Part shown: positions 29,126 to 38,058 of the stretch, piece after piece
Numbering within the stretch: the stretch's first letter is position 1
Layout: each line of letters starts with the position of its first letter
Assembly: GCA_963835295.1 (NCBI GenBank)
Contig: CAWIEX010000011.1
Location: 496,001-560,000 of the forward strand
Source of the DNA: JAOPZW01 sp963835295
GTDB taxonomy: Bacteria > Actinomycetota > Thermoleophilia > Solirubrobacterales > Solirubrobacteraceae
Length of the DNA stretch: 64,000 nt
Reading direction: 5' to 3'
Notes under the pieces: generated by a model
The model's input: the letters and a program-made list of their open reading frames with translations, nothing else
Databases searched by the model: none
What the model was told of the DNA's origin: nothing
Program-made: the position numbers and the translations under genes

Positions 29126-30540
29126 TGCTGACCCTCGACCTTGGGCGGGATGTCCTTCTGCGCGATCGGCGGCAGCTTGTCCCCGCGGCGCTTGGCATCG
29201 GCCCACGCTCGGTCGAGCAGCTGCTGGTAGATGGCCCTGATGCCCGCGGCGGCGTTCTGCAGGTCAAGCGGCGTGCCGAGGCCGTTCACCACGACGCTAT
29301 CGGCGCTGCTGAGGCCGGGGAACACGCGCGTCGCCTCTTGCATGAACGGATCCGTGCTCTGCGCCTTGGTGAATGACGGGTTGTCCTGCTGCTTCTGTCG
29401 CGAGGCGAGCCAGGCCAGCAGTTCCTTCGACGGCTGCCAGGTGATGTAGTCCTTCGGCTCGGGCACACGGTTGTCCGCGAGCGTGCCGTTCGGGATGGTC
29501 TTGACGAAGAGCACCACCCGCCAGATGTCGTCGACCGAGAGGCGGTCGCCGAAGTTCTCCATCGCGGTGCCGGTCCAGCCGCGCAGGATGCGGTAGTAGA
29601 AGTCGCCCGGGCCGGTGTCGCCGCCGCAGCACGCGTCGTCCTTGTCGGTGAAGTCGGCCGGCGGCGGTGACATGAAGCTGGCCGCGGGCCCTTTGCCGTC
29701 GCCCTTGGGCCCGTGACAGCCCACGCAGCGCGCGAGGAAAACCTCCTTGCCGCGTATGAGGTTGTCCTCGGTGACGGGCAGGGGATCGGCGGAGAGCCAG
29801 TAGCTGCGATCGATCTGGGAGAGGTTGGGGGCCTCCTCGAGCTGGTTGGGCGGAGGCTCGCTCTCCTTCTGCGCCACGGTCGGCTTGTGCGCGCCCTGGA
29901 AACCCGTATACGGCTGCGGATACCCCTGCACGGTCAGCACGACCTGCTTCGCGTAGAGCTGTCCGGCGTAACGGAGCAGGCCGGACTTGCCGCTGCGGGT
30001 CTCGACATATTGCGTCAGGTCCTGCACCTGCGCGTCCGAGAAGAGCGACTTCATCGGCGGCATCAGCGATCGAGGATCGACGTAGCGCGGGTCGTAGAAG
30101 TGCGCGTATTGCCAATCGGGCGGATGCCAGCCCGATTCCTGTGAGAGGTCGGGCCCGGTGCGCTCGGTGCCGAGCAGGTTCGGCGACTGGTCGCTGCCGT
30201 AGAAGTCGCCGGGCTGCGAGACCTTCGGGTAGAGGAAGTAGAGGGCCTCGCGCACGTCCTGCGGGCGCGAGTAACCGGAGTGGCAGACGAAGCAGTTGTT
30301 CGCCGCGAAGAGGTTGCGGCCCTTGACGGCCTGTGCGCTGAGCGGCGCCCAGTCGTTCGATGGTGGCGGGTCGAAGGTGTGCACCGGCAGCCAGACGACG
30401 ACGAACACCACCGTCAGGAACACGAGCAGCCCGCCGATGCCCGCGACCCACGGCGTGATGAGCATCTTCTCCGGCGGGTGCGGTGACCACCCCCGCGGCG
30501 CCCGCGGGCCGTCTTGCTGCGGTTCGTGCTCGTCCGCCAT
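29122..30540 (-). CDS. ccoO: Fused cbb3 oxidase cytochrome c subunit (CcoO-CcoP type)
   Basis: This 472-residue protein is anchored by one N-terminal helix (WVAGIGGLLVFLTVVFVVVW). The first cytochrome domain has NNCFVCHSGY and the CcoO-specific run VREALYFLYPKVSQPGDFYG, with GTERTGPDLS and RSLMPPM supplying the axial Met. The second cytochrome c domain has RCVGCHGPKGDGKGP and an axial-Met candidate in GTAMENFGDRL. The two CxxCH sites need the Ccm system, whose ccmE and ccmF are in the same operon. In proteobacteria CcoO and CcoP are separate, so this is a fusion. It delivers electrons to CcoN. The start is four bases after the ccoN stop. Confidence 0.92.
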   Translation of the reverse strand: MADEHEPQQDGPRAPRGWSPHPPEKMLITPWVAGIGGLLVFLTVVFVVVWLPVHTFDPPPSNDWAPLSAQAVKGRNLFAANNCFVCHSGYSRPQDVREALYFLYPKVSQPGDFYGSDQSPNLLGTERTGPDLSQESGWHPPDWQYAHFYDPRYVDPRSLMPPMKSLFSDAQVQDLTQYVETRSGKSGLLRYAGQLYAKQVVLTVQGYPQPYTGFQGAHKPTVAQKESEPPPNQLEEAPNLSQIDRSYWLSADPLPVTEDNLIRGKEVFLARCVGCHGPKGDGKGPAASFMSPPPADFTDKDDACCGGDTGPGDFYYRILRGWTGTAMENFGDRLSVDDIWRVVLFVKTIPNGTLADNRVPEPKDYITWQPSKELLAWLASRQKQQDNPSFTKAQSTDPFMQEATRVFPGLSSADSVVVNGLGTPLDLQNAAAGIRAIYQQLLDRAWADAKRRGDKLPPIAQKDIPPKVEGQQ

Positions 30541-30543
30541 CGC

Positions 30544-32052
30544 TCAGCCTGTCACCGGCGGCGCGATCACCTCGGCGAGCCGCATCGTCTCGCGCCGGCG
30601 GCGCTCGTCGGTGTTGCGATCGATCATGGTCATGCCGATGTTCACCATCTGCACGATCCCCGAGATCACGATCATCGCCCCGAAGATCCCGCGCGCGATG
30701 TAGTAGGGATGCAGCTGATCGAGGACGTTGACCTCCGGAATGCCCTCCTGCCAGCTGAAGCCCTGTTGGAAGCCGGCGAGCGTGAGCACGCTGAAGAACC
30801 CCGTGAAGCCGACGGTGACGAGCCAGTACTGCCACTCAGTCAGGCTGCGGCTCCAGAGCGGTCGCCGGAAGACCTGGGCGACGATGTAGTCGATGACGCC
30901 CATGCCGAGGATGGTGAACGCGCCGAGCAGCGCCAGGTGCGCGTGGGCGACGACGAAGTTCGTGAAGTGCTGCAGCTTGTTGAACGGCTGCAGCGCCTCG
31001 AAGGCGCCCTGCACATTCACCAGGAAGTAGAAGAAGAACGCGGTGATGGTGAAGCGCATGGTCAAGTTCGTGAAGAACTTGTCCCAGTTGCCCTTCATCG
31101 TCCCGAGGATGTTGATGGTGAAGGCGAACACGGGGATGAGCAGTGCCCAGGACGAGATCTCGGCGATCGTCTTGAGCCACGCCGGCGTCGGCGACTGAAG
31201 GATGTGGTGGTCGCCGACTCCGGTGTAGAGGAACGCCATGCCCCAGAAGCTGATCAGCGACAGGGTGTAGCTGTAGAGGGGCGTGTTGGTGACGCGGGGA
31301 ACGATGTAGTAGGTGATGGCGATCAACATCGGCGTAAGCCACAAACCGAACAGGTTGTGCGCGTACCACCAGTTGAGGATTGCGTCGGAGAGGCTGTTGG
31401 AGAGGGCGCCCGAGGGTGCGCCCCAGACGTGGCCGGGACGCCAGATCACATTGCCGATCGCGTAGTCGACGGCGAGCCAGATCGGACTCGCGATGAAGAA
31501 CCAGACGGAGACGTAGATCGGCCGGATCGTCCGCAGCGCGACCGTCCCGAGGATGTTGACGATGTTCGCCGCCCAGATGACCAGGAGCGCGATATCCACC
31601 GGCCATATGAACTCCGCGTACTCGCGGCCCTGGCTGTGGCCCGTCAGCAGACCGATCACGCCACAGAGGAACATGACGTTCCAAGCCCACGCGCACCAGA
31701 CGCCGAGCCGCTCGCTCCACATCCCGCGCGTGCCGCACAGGCGCGGAAGCATGTAGAACAGCGCGCCGAAGTACATCATCGTGAGCCAGGCGAGGATCAC
31801 GCCGCTGACGTGGGAGGGGCGGATGCGGCTGAACGCGAGCCATGAGATGTTGCCGAACGCCTCTGGAGTCACGAACTGCGTGGCGAGCACGAGGCCGAAG
31901 AGATCGACGACCGTGAGCCACAGCACCGAGGCGAGCAGCCAGTGCCGCGCCGCGCGGTCGGGGTAGCGAAAAGGCAGCTCCTCGGGCGGCGCCTGACGCG
32001 GGGCCGGGGCTTCTAGGACCCTTGCACCGGCAGCCGTTTGGCTCTCGTCCAT
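30544..32052 (-). CDS. ccoN: cbb3-type cytochrome c oxidase subunit I
   Basis: This 502-residue protein has 12 transmembrane segments and the metal ligands of a C-type heme-copper oxidase. RIRPSHVSGVI carries the first low-spin heme His. WWYAHNLFGLWLTP carries a CuB His with the nearby Tyr, and GVGDHHILQSPTP the HH pair. VVAHAHLALLGAF carries the two His of the b3 and b hemes. It reduces O2 to water. The ATG at 32052 is preceded by GGAGGG ten bases away and decides the start over an in-frame ATG 72 bases upstream. First gene of the nine-gene operon, divergent from the response regulator 140 bp away. Confidence 0.94.
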   Translation of the reverse strand: MDESQTAAGARVLEAPAPRQAPPEELPFRYPDRAARHWLLASVLWLTVVDLFGLVLATQFVTPEAFGNISWLAFSRIRPSHVSGVILAWLTMMYFGALFYMLPRLCGTRGMWSERLGVWCAWAWNVMFLCGVIGLLTGHSQGREYAEFIWPVDIALLVIWAANIVNILGTVALRTIRPIYVSVWFFIASPIWLAVDYAIGNVIWRPGHVWGAPSGALSNSLSDAILNWWYAHNLFGLWLTPMLIAITYYIVPRVTNTPLYSYTLSLISFWGMAFLYTGVGDHHILQSPTPAWLKTIAEISSWALLIPVFAFTINILGTMKGNWDKFFTNLTMRFTITAFFFYFLVNVQGAFEALQPFNKLQHFTNFVVAHAHLALLGAFTILGMGVIDYIVAQVFRRPLWSRSLTEWQYWLVTVGFTGFFSVLTLAGFQQGFSWQEGIPEVNVLDQLHPYYIARGIFGAMIVISGIVQMVNIGMTMIDRNTDERRRRETMRLAEVIAPPVTG

Positions 32053-32192
32053 CTCCTGCGGTCCCTCCGCGTTGGAACGTAGAGGAGCGCGGCCGTTTGC
32101 AGGCCCAGATGACGGAAACGTCATCCCCGGATCATGTGCAGGTCATCTGGCCTGTCCTCGCGTGTCGCGCTCGCTTATGCTCGCGCTGTCCG

Positions 32193-32858
32193 ATGCTTCG
32201 CATCCTGGTCATCGAGGACGAGTCCCGGATCCTTTCGTTCTTGGCGCGCGCTCTCGAGGCGGAGGGCTTCGCGGTGGACGGCGCCGACAACGGTCCGGAC
32301 GGTCTCGAACGGGCGCTGCGCGGAATCTACGATCTCGTGATCCTGGACCTGCTGCTGCCGCGGCTCGACGGGCTCAGCGTGCTGAGTCAGCTCCATCGCC
32401 GATTACCGGACCTGCCGGTCGTGATCGTCTCGGCGCGCTCCGATCTGCCCACCAAGCTGCGCGGATTCAATCTCGGGGCCAACGACTACCTGGCCAAGCC
32501 GTTCGCCCTCGACGAGCTGCTCGCGCGCGTGCGCGTGCAGCTGCGCGCGCGCGGCAACGGCCACGATGGCGTGCTCCAGGCGGGGGGCCTCCTCCTGGAC
32601 CTCGCCCGCCGGCAGGCACGGATAGGCGAGTGTGAGATCGACCTCTCCGACCGCGAGTTCCGGGTCCTGCACCACCTCGTCAAGCACGCCGGCGAGGTGG
32701 TCACCCGCGACAGCATCCTGTCCGTCGTCTGGGGCTACCACTTCGACCCCCGGTCCAACGTCGTCGATGTCTGCGTGCGGCGCCTGCGCCGCAAGCTCGG
32801 CGACGATGCGCCCATCGAGACCGTGCGGCATGCGGGCTATCGGATTACGACGGCCTGA
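32193..32858 (+). CDS. OmpR/PhoB-family response regulator
   Basis: This 221-residue regulator has a receiver domain (ILVIEDESRILSFLARALEA; phosphoacceptor Asp in DLVILDLLLPRLDG; VSARSDLPTKLRGFNLGAND with the conserved Lys in LAKPF). A winged-helix DNA-binding domain follows (IDLSDREFRVLHHLVKH, VWGYHFDPRSNVVDVCVRRL, IETVRHAGYRI). The 3' end overlaps the histidine kinase by 29 bases, so they form a pair. It is divergent from ccoN and cotranscribed with hemA, so control of respiration and heme supply by oxygen or redox is a reasonable inference. Confidence 0.93.
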   Translation: MLRILVIEDESRILSFLARALEAEGFAVDGADNGPDGLERALRGIYDLVILDLLLPRLDGLSVLSQLHRRLPDLPVVIVSARSDLPTKLRGFNLGANDYLAKPFALDELLARVRVQLRARGNGHDGVLQAGGLLLDLARRQARIGECEIDLSDREFRVLHHLVKHAGEVVTRDSILSVVWGYHFDPRSNVVDVCVRRLRRKLGDDAPIETVRHAGYRITTA

Positions 32859-33960
32859 CCGTCTCGAGGTCGCGTGGTTCGGGTTCGCGCTCATCAACGT
32901 GGGCGCGATGTTGCGGTGGCCGTCGTGGGAAACGATCCCGTTCCACCTGATCTGGTTCACGCTCACGCTGCTCTACGGGTTCCGCGTGTGGGCACTCAAG
33001 CCGACCTTCACGGTGCTGACGGCCCAGGGACTGGTCACCGGGCTGCTGATCGCGCACGACGCGATGAACGGCACTCAGGAGTGGGGCGAACTGTTCGAGG
33101 TCCCGCTCATGTCCGCGATGTTCCTCGCCATGGTGTGGCACGCGCGGCGCCACCGGGCCGCCGCGCAGGCACTCGCGCAGCACACGCGGGAACGAGCCTC
33201 GATCCTGGCCCGACAGGAGCGCTTCCTCCATGACGTCTCCCATGAGCTCAGGACGCCGATCACCATCGCCCGGGGGCACCTGGAGATCCTGCGGCGGTCG
33301 GGGGACAACGGGAGCCAGCCCGAGGTCTCGGTGGCGATCGACGAGCTCTCGCGCATGGAGCGCATCGTCGAGCGGCTGCTGCTCCTCGTGCGCGCGGGCG
33401 AGGCCGGCTTCGCCGCGACCGCCGAGGAGGTGGACCTCGAGACGCTCATCGAGGACATCGCGATGCGCTGGGCGGAGATCGCCCCGCGGGTGTGGCGGGT
33501 CGGCCATCTGGCGAGCGGGACGATCCGCATGGACCAGGATGCGCTGCGGATCGCGCTCGATGCGTTGGTGGAGAACGCCGTGGCCCACACCAAGCAGACT
33601 GACGCCATCGAGCTGCGCGCGCGCGCCGTGCACGAACACGTCGCCATCGACGTGGCCGACGAAGGCTGCGGGATCCCGCCGGAAGCACTCGACAAGATCT
33701 TCGAGCGGTTCGCCCGTGTCGACGCGAGCCGCGCGCGCGGCAGAGAGGGCGTGGGCCTGGGACTCGCGATCGTCGACGCGATCGCCAAGGCGCACGGCGG
33801 GCGCTGCTTGGTGAAGAGCTCACCGGAAGGCTCCACCTTCACGCTCGTCCTGCCCGACTTCAGGCGGGCAAGCGAGCCGCCCCACGTCCCGTACGCCGAC
33901 CCCGAAGTCGTGGCGCCACCGAACGCGTCGGTCGGCGAGCACGATCTGGCCCAGCGATGA
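32830..33960 (+). CDS. Membrane histidine kinase
   Basis: This 376-residue sensor kinase has three or four N-terminal helices (VAWFGFALINVGAML, FHLIWFTLTLLYGF, VLTAQGLVTGLLIA, LMSAMFLAMVWHA). There is almost no extracytoplasmic domain, so the signal may be sensed in the membrane. The H-box is RFLHDVSHELRTPITIARGH. ATPase motifs follow: N-box (IALDALVENAVAHTK), G1 (VADEGCGIP), F-box (IFERFARVDA) and G2 (GREGVGLGLAIV). The ATG at 32830 lies inside the regulator gene; the stop overlaps hemA in ATGA. Confidence 0.92.
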   Translation: MRAIGLRRPDRLEVAWFGFALINVGAMLRWPSWETIPFHLIWFTLTLLYGFRVWALKPTFTVLTAQGLVTGLLIAHDAMNGTQEWGELFEVPLMSAMFLAMVWHARRHRAAAQALAQHTRERASILARQERFLHDVSHELRTPITIARGHLEILRRSGDNGSQPEVSVAIDELSRMERIVERLLLLVRAGEAGFAATAEEVDLETLIEDIAMRWAEIAPRVWRVGHLASGTIRMDQDALRIALDALVENAVAHTKQTDAIELRARAVHEHVAIDVADEGCGIPPEALDKIFERFARVDASRARGREGVGLGLAIVDAIAKAHGGRCLVKSSPEGSTFTLVLPDFRRASEPPHVPYADPEVVAPPNASVGEHDLAQR

Positions 33961-35213
33961 AGCTCCTCGCCGTCGGCGTGTCACACAGGACGGCCCCGCT
34001 TGCGCTGCGAGAGCGCGTCGAGCTGAACGAGCGGCGGACCGCAGACCTGCTGGCTTCGCTCACTGCACACACCGGCGTCGACGAGGCGGCTTCGCTGTCC
34101 ACGTGCAACCGCACGGAGCTCTATCTCGCGGCGAGCGACCCCGACCGCACGGAGCGAGCCGCGACAACCGAGCTCGCCCGGAGTGGAGGGATGCATCGGG
34201 AGGCGCTCGGCGGAGCGATCCGGACGGTGCGCGGGAGCGACGCGGTGCGTCATCTCTTCCGCGTGGCGGCTGGGCTCGACTCCATGGTCGTCGGCGAAGC
34301 CGAGATCCAAGGACAGGTCAGGCGTTCGTACGCGCTCGCGTTGTCGCTCGGTACGAGCGGGCCGGTCATCAACCGCCTGTTCCAGGACGCTCTGCGAACC
34401 GGCAAGCGCGTGCGAACCGAGACGAGCATCTCCAGCCGCAGCGCCTCCGTGGCATCGGTTGCGGTGGAGCTCGCGCGTCGAGAGCTGGGCCGCCTCGACG
34501 GACGCCACGCGCTCGTAATCGGGGCCGGAAAACACGGCGCGCTCACGGCGCGCGCGCTCACGGATGCCGGCGTGCAGACCGTGTACGTGGCCAACAGGGC
34601 CCGCGACCGGGCCGACGACCTCGCGCGACGCTTCGGCGGCAAGACGGTCGGCTTCAACGACTTGGCGAAGGAGCTCCGCCGCTGCGATCTGGTCCTCACC
34701 TGCACGTCGTGCCCTCACCGGGTCCTCACCCGCTCGGACCTCGCCGCCGCGGTCAGGGACCGCAGCCTCGTGGTCGTGGACACGGCGGTCCCCCGCGACG
34801 TCGAGCCATCAGCCGCGGAGCTTCGCGGTGTCACGCTCTACGACCTTGACGCCATCCAGGACGAGATGGCGCGCAATCTGTCGGCCCGCGAGGAGGAGGC
34901 CCGGAGCGCCGCGCCGATCATCGAGGAGGAGGTGGCGAGCTTCGAGCGCTGGCTCGCCACGCTCGAGGTCGTGCCCACGATCTCGGCGCTGCGCGAGCGG
35001 GGCCGCGTCGCCGTCGAGCGGGCGTTGCGCCAGAACGAGCCCCGCTGGCAGTCGCTCAGCGCCGATGACCGCGAACGGGTGGAGTTGGTCGCCCGCGCCG
35101 TGATGACCGACCTCCTGCATGAGCCCACGCTGAGACTGAGGCAGGCGAGCGCGCGGGGCTCCTCCTCGCTCTACGTCCAAACCGTGCGCGAGCTCTTCGG
35201 GCTGAGCGCGTAG
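33957..35213 (+). CDS. hemA: Glutamyl-tRNA reductase
   Basis: This 418-residue enzyme catalyses the first step of C5 tetrapyrrole synthesis, reducing glutamyl-tRNA to glutamate-1-semialdehyde with NADPH. It starts LAVGVSHRTAPLALRERV. The catalytic Cys is in SLSTCNRTELYL, and VVGEAEIQGQVR is a family signature. The NADPH fold is HALVIGAGKHGALTARAL, with VPRDVEPS and a C-terminal dimerisation helix. Translation is coupled to the kinase by a four-base overlap. The other heme genes (hemL, B, C, D) are not here, so hemA sits apart next to the oxidase operon and probably boosts heme supply for it. Confidence 0.96.
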   Translation: MKLLAVGVSHRTAPLALRERVELNERRTADLLASLTAHTGVDEAASLSTCNRTELYLAASDPDRTERAATTELARSGGMHREALGGAIRTVRGSDAVRHLFRVAAGLDSMVVGEAEIQGQVRRSYALALSLGTSGPVINRLFQDALRTGKRVRTETSISSRSASVASVAVELARRELGRLDGRHALVIGAGKHGALTARALTDAGVQTVYVANRARDRADDLARRFGGKTVGFNDLAKELRRCDLVLTCTSCPHRVLTRSDLAAAVRDRSLVVVDTAVPRDVEPSAAELRGVTLYDLDAIQDEMARNLSAREEEARSAAPIIEEEVASFERWLATLEVVPTISALRERGRVAVERALRQNEPRWQSLSADDRERVELVARAVMTDLLHEPTLRLRQASARGSSSLYVQTVRELFGLSA

Positions 35214-35243
35214 CCTGCCGGACCACCCGCGACATCTTGGCGC

Positions 35244-36572
35244 TCACCTCACGAGTCGCACCTCCAGCGCGTCGGCGCCCTCACCCGAGGGGTCGCCGGC
35301 GCCGCGCAGCAGGCCGAGGATGTCGGCGACGTAGGACTGGGTCTCGGGGATGGCGGGGACGCAGCCGCAGGCCCGCACGCGGTCGGGGCCGGCGTTGTAG
35401 GCGGCCAGCGCGAGCGGGACCGAGGCGAAGGCGCGCAGCAGGTCGCGCATCAGGTGGGCCTGGGCGTCGATGGCGCGGTCGGCGTCGAAGGGGTCGGCGA
35501 GCCCGTAGCCCGCCGCCGTGGCGGGCATGAACTGCGCGATCCCGAGCGCGCCCGCGGCCGACCGCGCGAACGGGTTGAAGTGCGACTCCTCGTAGAGCTG
35601 CGCGGCCAGCAGCGCCCCCGCGACGCTCCAGCGCTGGGCGGCGCGGGCGATCGCCGGCGCGAAGCGCGCCGGCACGAAGGCCGGCAGCGCCCCCGACGAG
35701 GCGCCGTCGTCGCCGCCGCGGCCGAAGCCCAGCGAGGACGAGCCCGCGTTGAGCGTGTAGCCGTAGTGCCAGGGCTCCCACGAGTAGCGCTGCAGGAAGT
35801 GAAAGCGCCCCGCGTTGGCGGCCAGCCACCGATAGGCGGCTGGCGGCCCGAGGTCGAGCTCGGTGCCGAGGCGGTGCAGCGACCTTCCCGGTGGCGCGAC
35901 CCACTTGGGGTCGGGGTGCGCGGCGAACAGGGCCGCCTGCTCGCCGTCGGTGCGGAAGGCCGACGTGACGAGCAGATCGACGCCGTCGGCGCGGGCGGCG
36001 GCCGCCATGCGATCGAAGGCCAACGCGACGTCGGGGCGCATCGGCTTGCCCTGGCGCTGCGCGAACGGCCCGCGGTACTCCCCCGCCGTGAGCGCACCCG
36101 ACTCGGGGTCGGTGCCGGGCGGCGCGAGCTCGGCCTCGGCGGTCGCCGCGTTCGGGACCTCGGCCGTGGCGCCGACGGCGATCGCATCGCGCACGGTCAC
36201 CCGCACGCGGATCGGCGCCAGCCCCCCGCTGGGGAAGGCGACGCTGACGTCGTGCGCGCCGTTGCGCGCGGCGGTCGCCCGCGCCGCATGCTCGCCGAGC
36301 GCGAGGTACTCGGCGCGCTCGAGGTGGCGCGGGTTCTCCGCGCCACCGAGGGCCGGCGGCTCGAAGACGCGCGGGTAGGCGTCGTGCATGGCGCGGGCGG
36401 CGGCCAGCGCGGACAGGTCGGCGGCGCTCTGCAGCTCGCCGCGAACACCGACGCCGCGCGCGATCCCACCCAGCACGACCGCGCCGAGCACCACCGCCAC
36501 GAGCAGCCCGAGCAGGACCATCCCGGCCTGGCCCGACTCACCGGCCGGCCGGGTGCGACGGGCGGCGCTCAC
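35244..36572 (-). CDS. TadG-like pseudopilin fused to VanY-type peptidase and lytic-transglycosylase domains
   Basis: This 442-residue protein combines three parts. Residues 1-60 are TadG/TadE-like: GESGQAGMVLLGLLVAVVLG is a prepilin-type helix, then LQSAADLSALAAARAM, typical of TadG. Residues about 165-270 resemble D-Ala-D-Ala carboxypeptidase VanY: LVTSAFRTDGEQAALFAAHP, SLHRLGTELDLGP and WEPWHYGYT with the metal-binding His. Residues about 300-420 are an SLT domain: QLYEESHFNPFARSAAGALG with the catalytic Glu, IAQFMPATAAGYGL and LALAAYNAGPDRV. It would sit outside the membrane and cut both peptide and glycan. It is last in a four-gene Tad-like cluster, and its ATG overlaps the previous stop. 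Confidence 0.85.
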   Translation of the reverse strand: MSAARRTRPAGESGQAGMVLLGLLVAVVLGAVVLGGIARGVGVRGELQSAADLSALAAARAMHDAYPRVFEPPALGGAENPRHLERAEYLALGEHAARATAARNGAHDVSVAFPSGGLAPIRVRVTVRDAIAVGATAEVPNAATAEAELAPPGTDPESGALTAGEYRGPFAQRQGKPMRPDVALAFDRMAAAARADGVDLLVTSAFRTDGEQAALFAAHPDPKWVAPPGRSLHRLGTELDLGPPAAYRWLAANAGRFHFLQRYSWEPWHYGYTLNAGSSSLGFGRGGDDGASSGALPAFVPARFAPAIARAAQRWSVAGALLAAQLYEESHFNPFARSAAGALGIAQFMPATAAGYGLADPFDADRAIDAQAHLMRDLLRAFASVPLALAAYNAGPDRVRACGCVPAIPETQSYVADILGLLRGAGDPSGEGADALEVRLVR

Positions 36573-36910
36573 CGATCCTGCCTCGGGAAGGCCGCGCGCG
36601 AGTGGACGGTCGCGATCGAGCCGCCGCTCAGGACCGACGGGACGCGGACGGCGACACCGACCCCGTCGCCCACCCGGCGCACGCGCAGACCGGACTCCAG
36701 ACGCGGCGGCAGCATCGCCTTCGCCGCCGCCTCGCCATCAGCGCCGACGGCGGCCGCTCGCGCCGCCGCGCGAGCGGCCGCGCCCGACAGCCACAGCGCC
36801 TGCCCGGCGACCACGGCCTGCCAGAGCAGCGCGCCCACGAGCACGACGAGCGGCAGCAGCGCCACCGTCTCGACGCTCGCCTGCCCGCCTTCTCGCTTCC
36901 AATCCGCCAT
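36569..36910 (-). CDS. TadE-like pseudopilin
   Basis: This 113-residue protein has the TadE pattern: GGQASVETVALLPLVVLVGA with prepilin-type Glu, one helix, then an Ala-rich region (AAARAAARAAAVGADGEAAA) and a small beta domain (LRVRRVGDGVGVAVRVPSV). It would be a minor pilin-like subunit at the membrane. It closely resembles the 113-residue gene at 37717-38058. The 3' end overlaps the fused hydrolase gene by four bases. Confidence 0.82.
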   Translation of the reverse strand: MADWKREGGQASVETVALLPLVVLVGALLWQAVVAGQALWLSGAAARAAARAAAVGADGEAAAKAMLPPRLESGLRVRRVGDGVGVAVRVPSVLSGGSIATVHSRAAFPRQDR

Positions 36911-36979
36911 CCCGGCAGCGTCGCGGCGAGCCTGGTGACAGCGCTACCGCGCAACCGCCACGAATGTGCGCAGGCACGG

Positions 36980-37720
36980 CTACACCGCCGCCGCTCCTCG
37001 CATCCTGGGCGACAACTCCTGCACGGCAGCGAGGAGCGCGCGCGGCGCCCGCGCCCCGGCGAGCGCCAGCGCGCGCTGGACGGGGTCGAGCATGAGCGTG
37101 ACGGCCGCTGCAGCCGGGGCGAGCGCAGCCGCTCCGGCCAGCGCGAGCTGCGCCAGCGCCGGCTCGGCCGACGACGGGAGGGCGACGAGCATCGCGTCGC
37201 GGGTGGCCAGGAGGGCGTCGATTTCCTCGTTGCGGCCGGCGACCGCGAGGACCGTCGGCAGCCCGTCCGCGGCCGCCAGGGCGCGGGTGCCGGCGTGCGT
37301 GCGCCCGCCGTCGGGGAGGTGGACGAGGACGAGCCGCCCGCGCGCCGAGGCCTCGAGGTCGCGGGCGCGAAGGGACGCGGCCAGCCGCGCGGCCGCGCTG
37401 CGCGCCGGCGCGCGCAGGGCCGCTGGCCGGGCGGGCGCCGAGAGGCAGACGAGGACGGCCGGCGCCGACCGCCCGATGGCCAGCCCGACGCCGGCTGCCA
37501 CCACAGGCAGGTCGCGCGCCGGCGCCAGCACGCCGATCGCGGGCGGCGCGAGAGACGACCCGGACGCGCGCGCTCGCCGCTGGCGGCGCGTGGCGCGGCC
37601 GTCGCCCGTCGCGTCCCCCGCCCGCCGGCTGCGGTCACCGACCGCCCCATCCCCCGCCGCGCCGGCGTCGACCCCCTCCCCCGTCCGCGGCGCCACGAGG
37701 AAGTCGCGCAGCGGGCTCAT
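36980..37720 (-). CDS. Ala-rich protein of the Tad-like cluster, function unknown
   Basis: This 246-residue protein is coupled to the upstream TadE-like gene (ATGA overlap at 37720). It has a low-complexity start followed by alternating strands and helices: AIGVLAPARDLPVVAAGVGL, PAVLVCLSAP, RGRLVLVHLPDGG, LPTVLAVAGRNEEIDALLAT and AMLVALPSS. The alternation resembles a degenerate P-loop or Rossmann fold, such as TadZ/CpaE-like ATPases, but no Walker motif is seen. Extreme Ala content makes this uncertain. No family was recognised. Confidence 0.6.
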   Translation of the reverse strand: MSPLRDFLVAPRTGEGVDAGAAGDGAVGDRSRRAGDATGDGRATRRQRRARASGSSLAPPAIGVLAPARDLPVVAAGVGLAIGRSAPAVLVCLSAPARPAALRAPARSAAARLAASLRARDLEASARGRLVLVHLPDGGRTHAGTRALAAADGLPTVLAVAGRNEEIDALLATRDAMLVALPSSAEPALAQLALAGAAALAPAAAAVTLMLDPVQRALALAGARAPRALLAAVQELSPRMRGAAAV

Positions 37721-38058
37721 GGCGGACCGGCGTCGGCGATAGCGGACGCCTCCAGGCGCTCGGCGAGCAGCGGGACGACCGTGCGCGGGCGCACGCGGAC
37801 CTCGACCCGCCGCCCCGCCACGTGCACCGTCGTGCGCTCACGCGACCATCCCGGGAGTGCGCCGCGAGCGGCCGCGGTCGGGTCGGTGCCCTGCAGCAGG
37901 GCGGCGGCGCCGGCCTCGGCGGCGTTGCCCGCCAGCTCGCGCGCCGCGCCGGCCGCGAGCAGCTGGCCGATGGCGAGCGCGACGAGCGCCGCGAGCGGCA
38001 GCAGCGCCACGAGCTCGACGCTCGCCTGCCCGCCCTCCCGCCGCCGATGCACCGCCAT
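37717..38058 (-). CDS. TadE-like pseudopilin
   Basis: This 113-residue protein opens RREGGQASVELVALLPLAAL, the Flp/TadE processing site and helix. It continues with LAGNAAEAGAAALLQGTD and a short beta region (TTVHVAGRRVEVRVRPRTVV). It is the first gene of the four-gene cluster and a paralogue of the gene at 36569-36910. No TadA ATPase or TadB/C platform genes are in the window. Confidence 0.8.
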   Translation of the reverse strand: MAVHRRREGGQASVELVALLPLAALVALAIGQLLAAGAARELAGNAAEAGAAALLQGTDPTAAARGALPGWSRERTTVHVAGRRVEVRVRPRTVVPLLAERLEASAIADAGPP

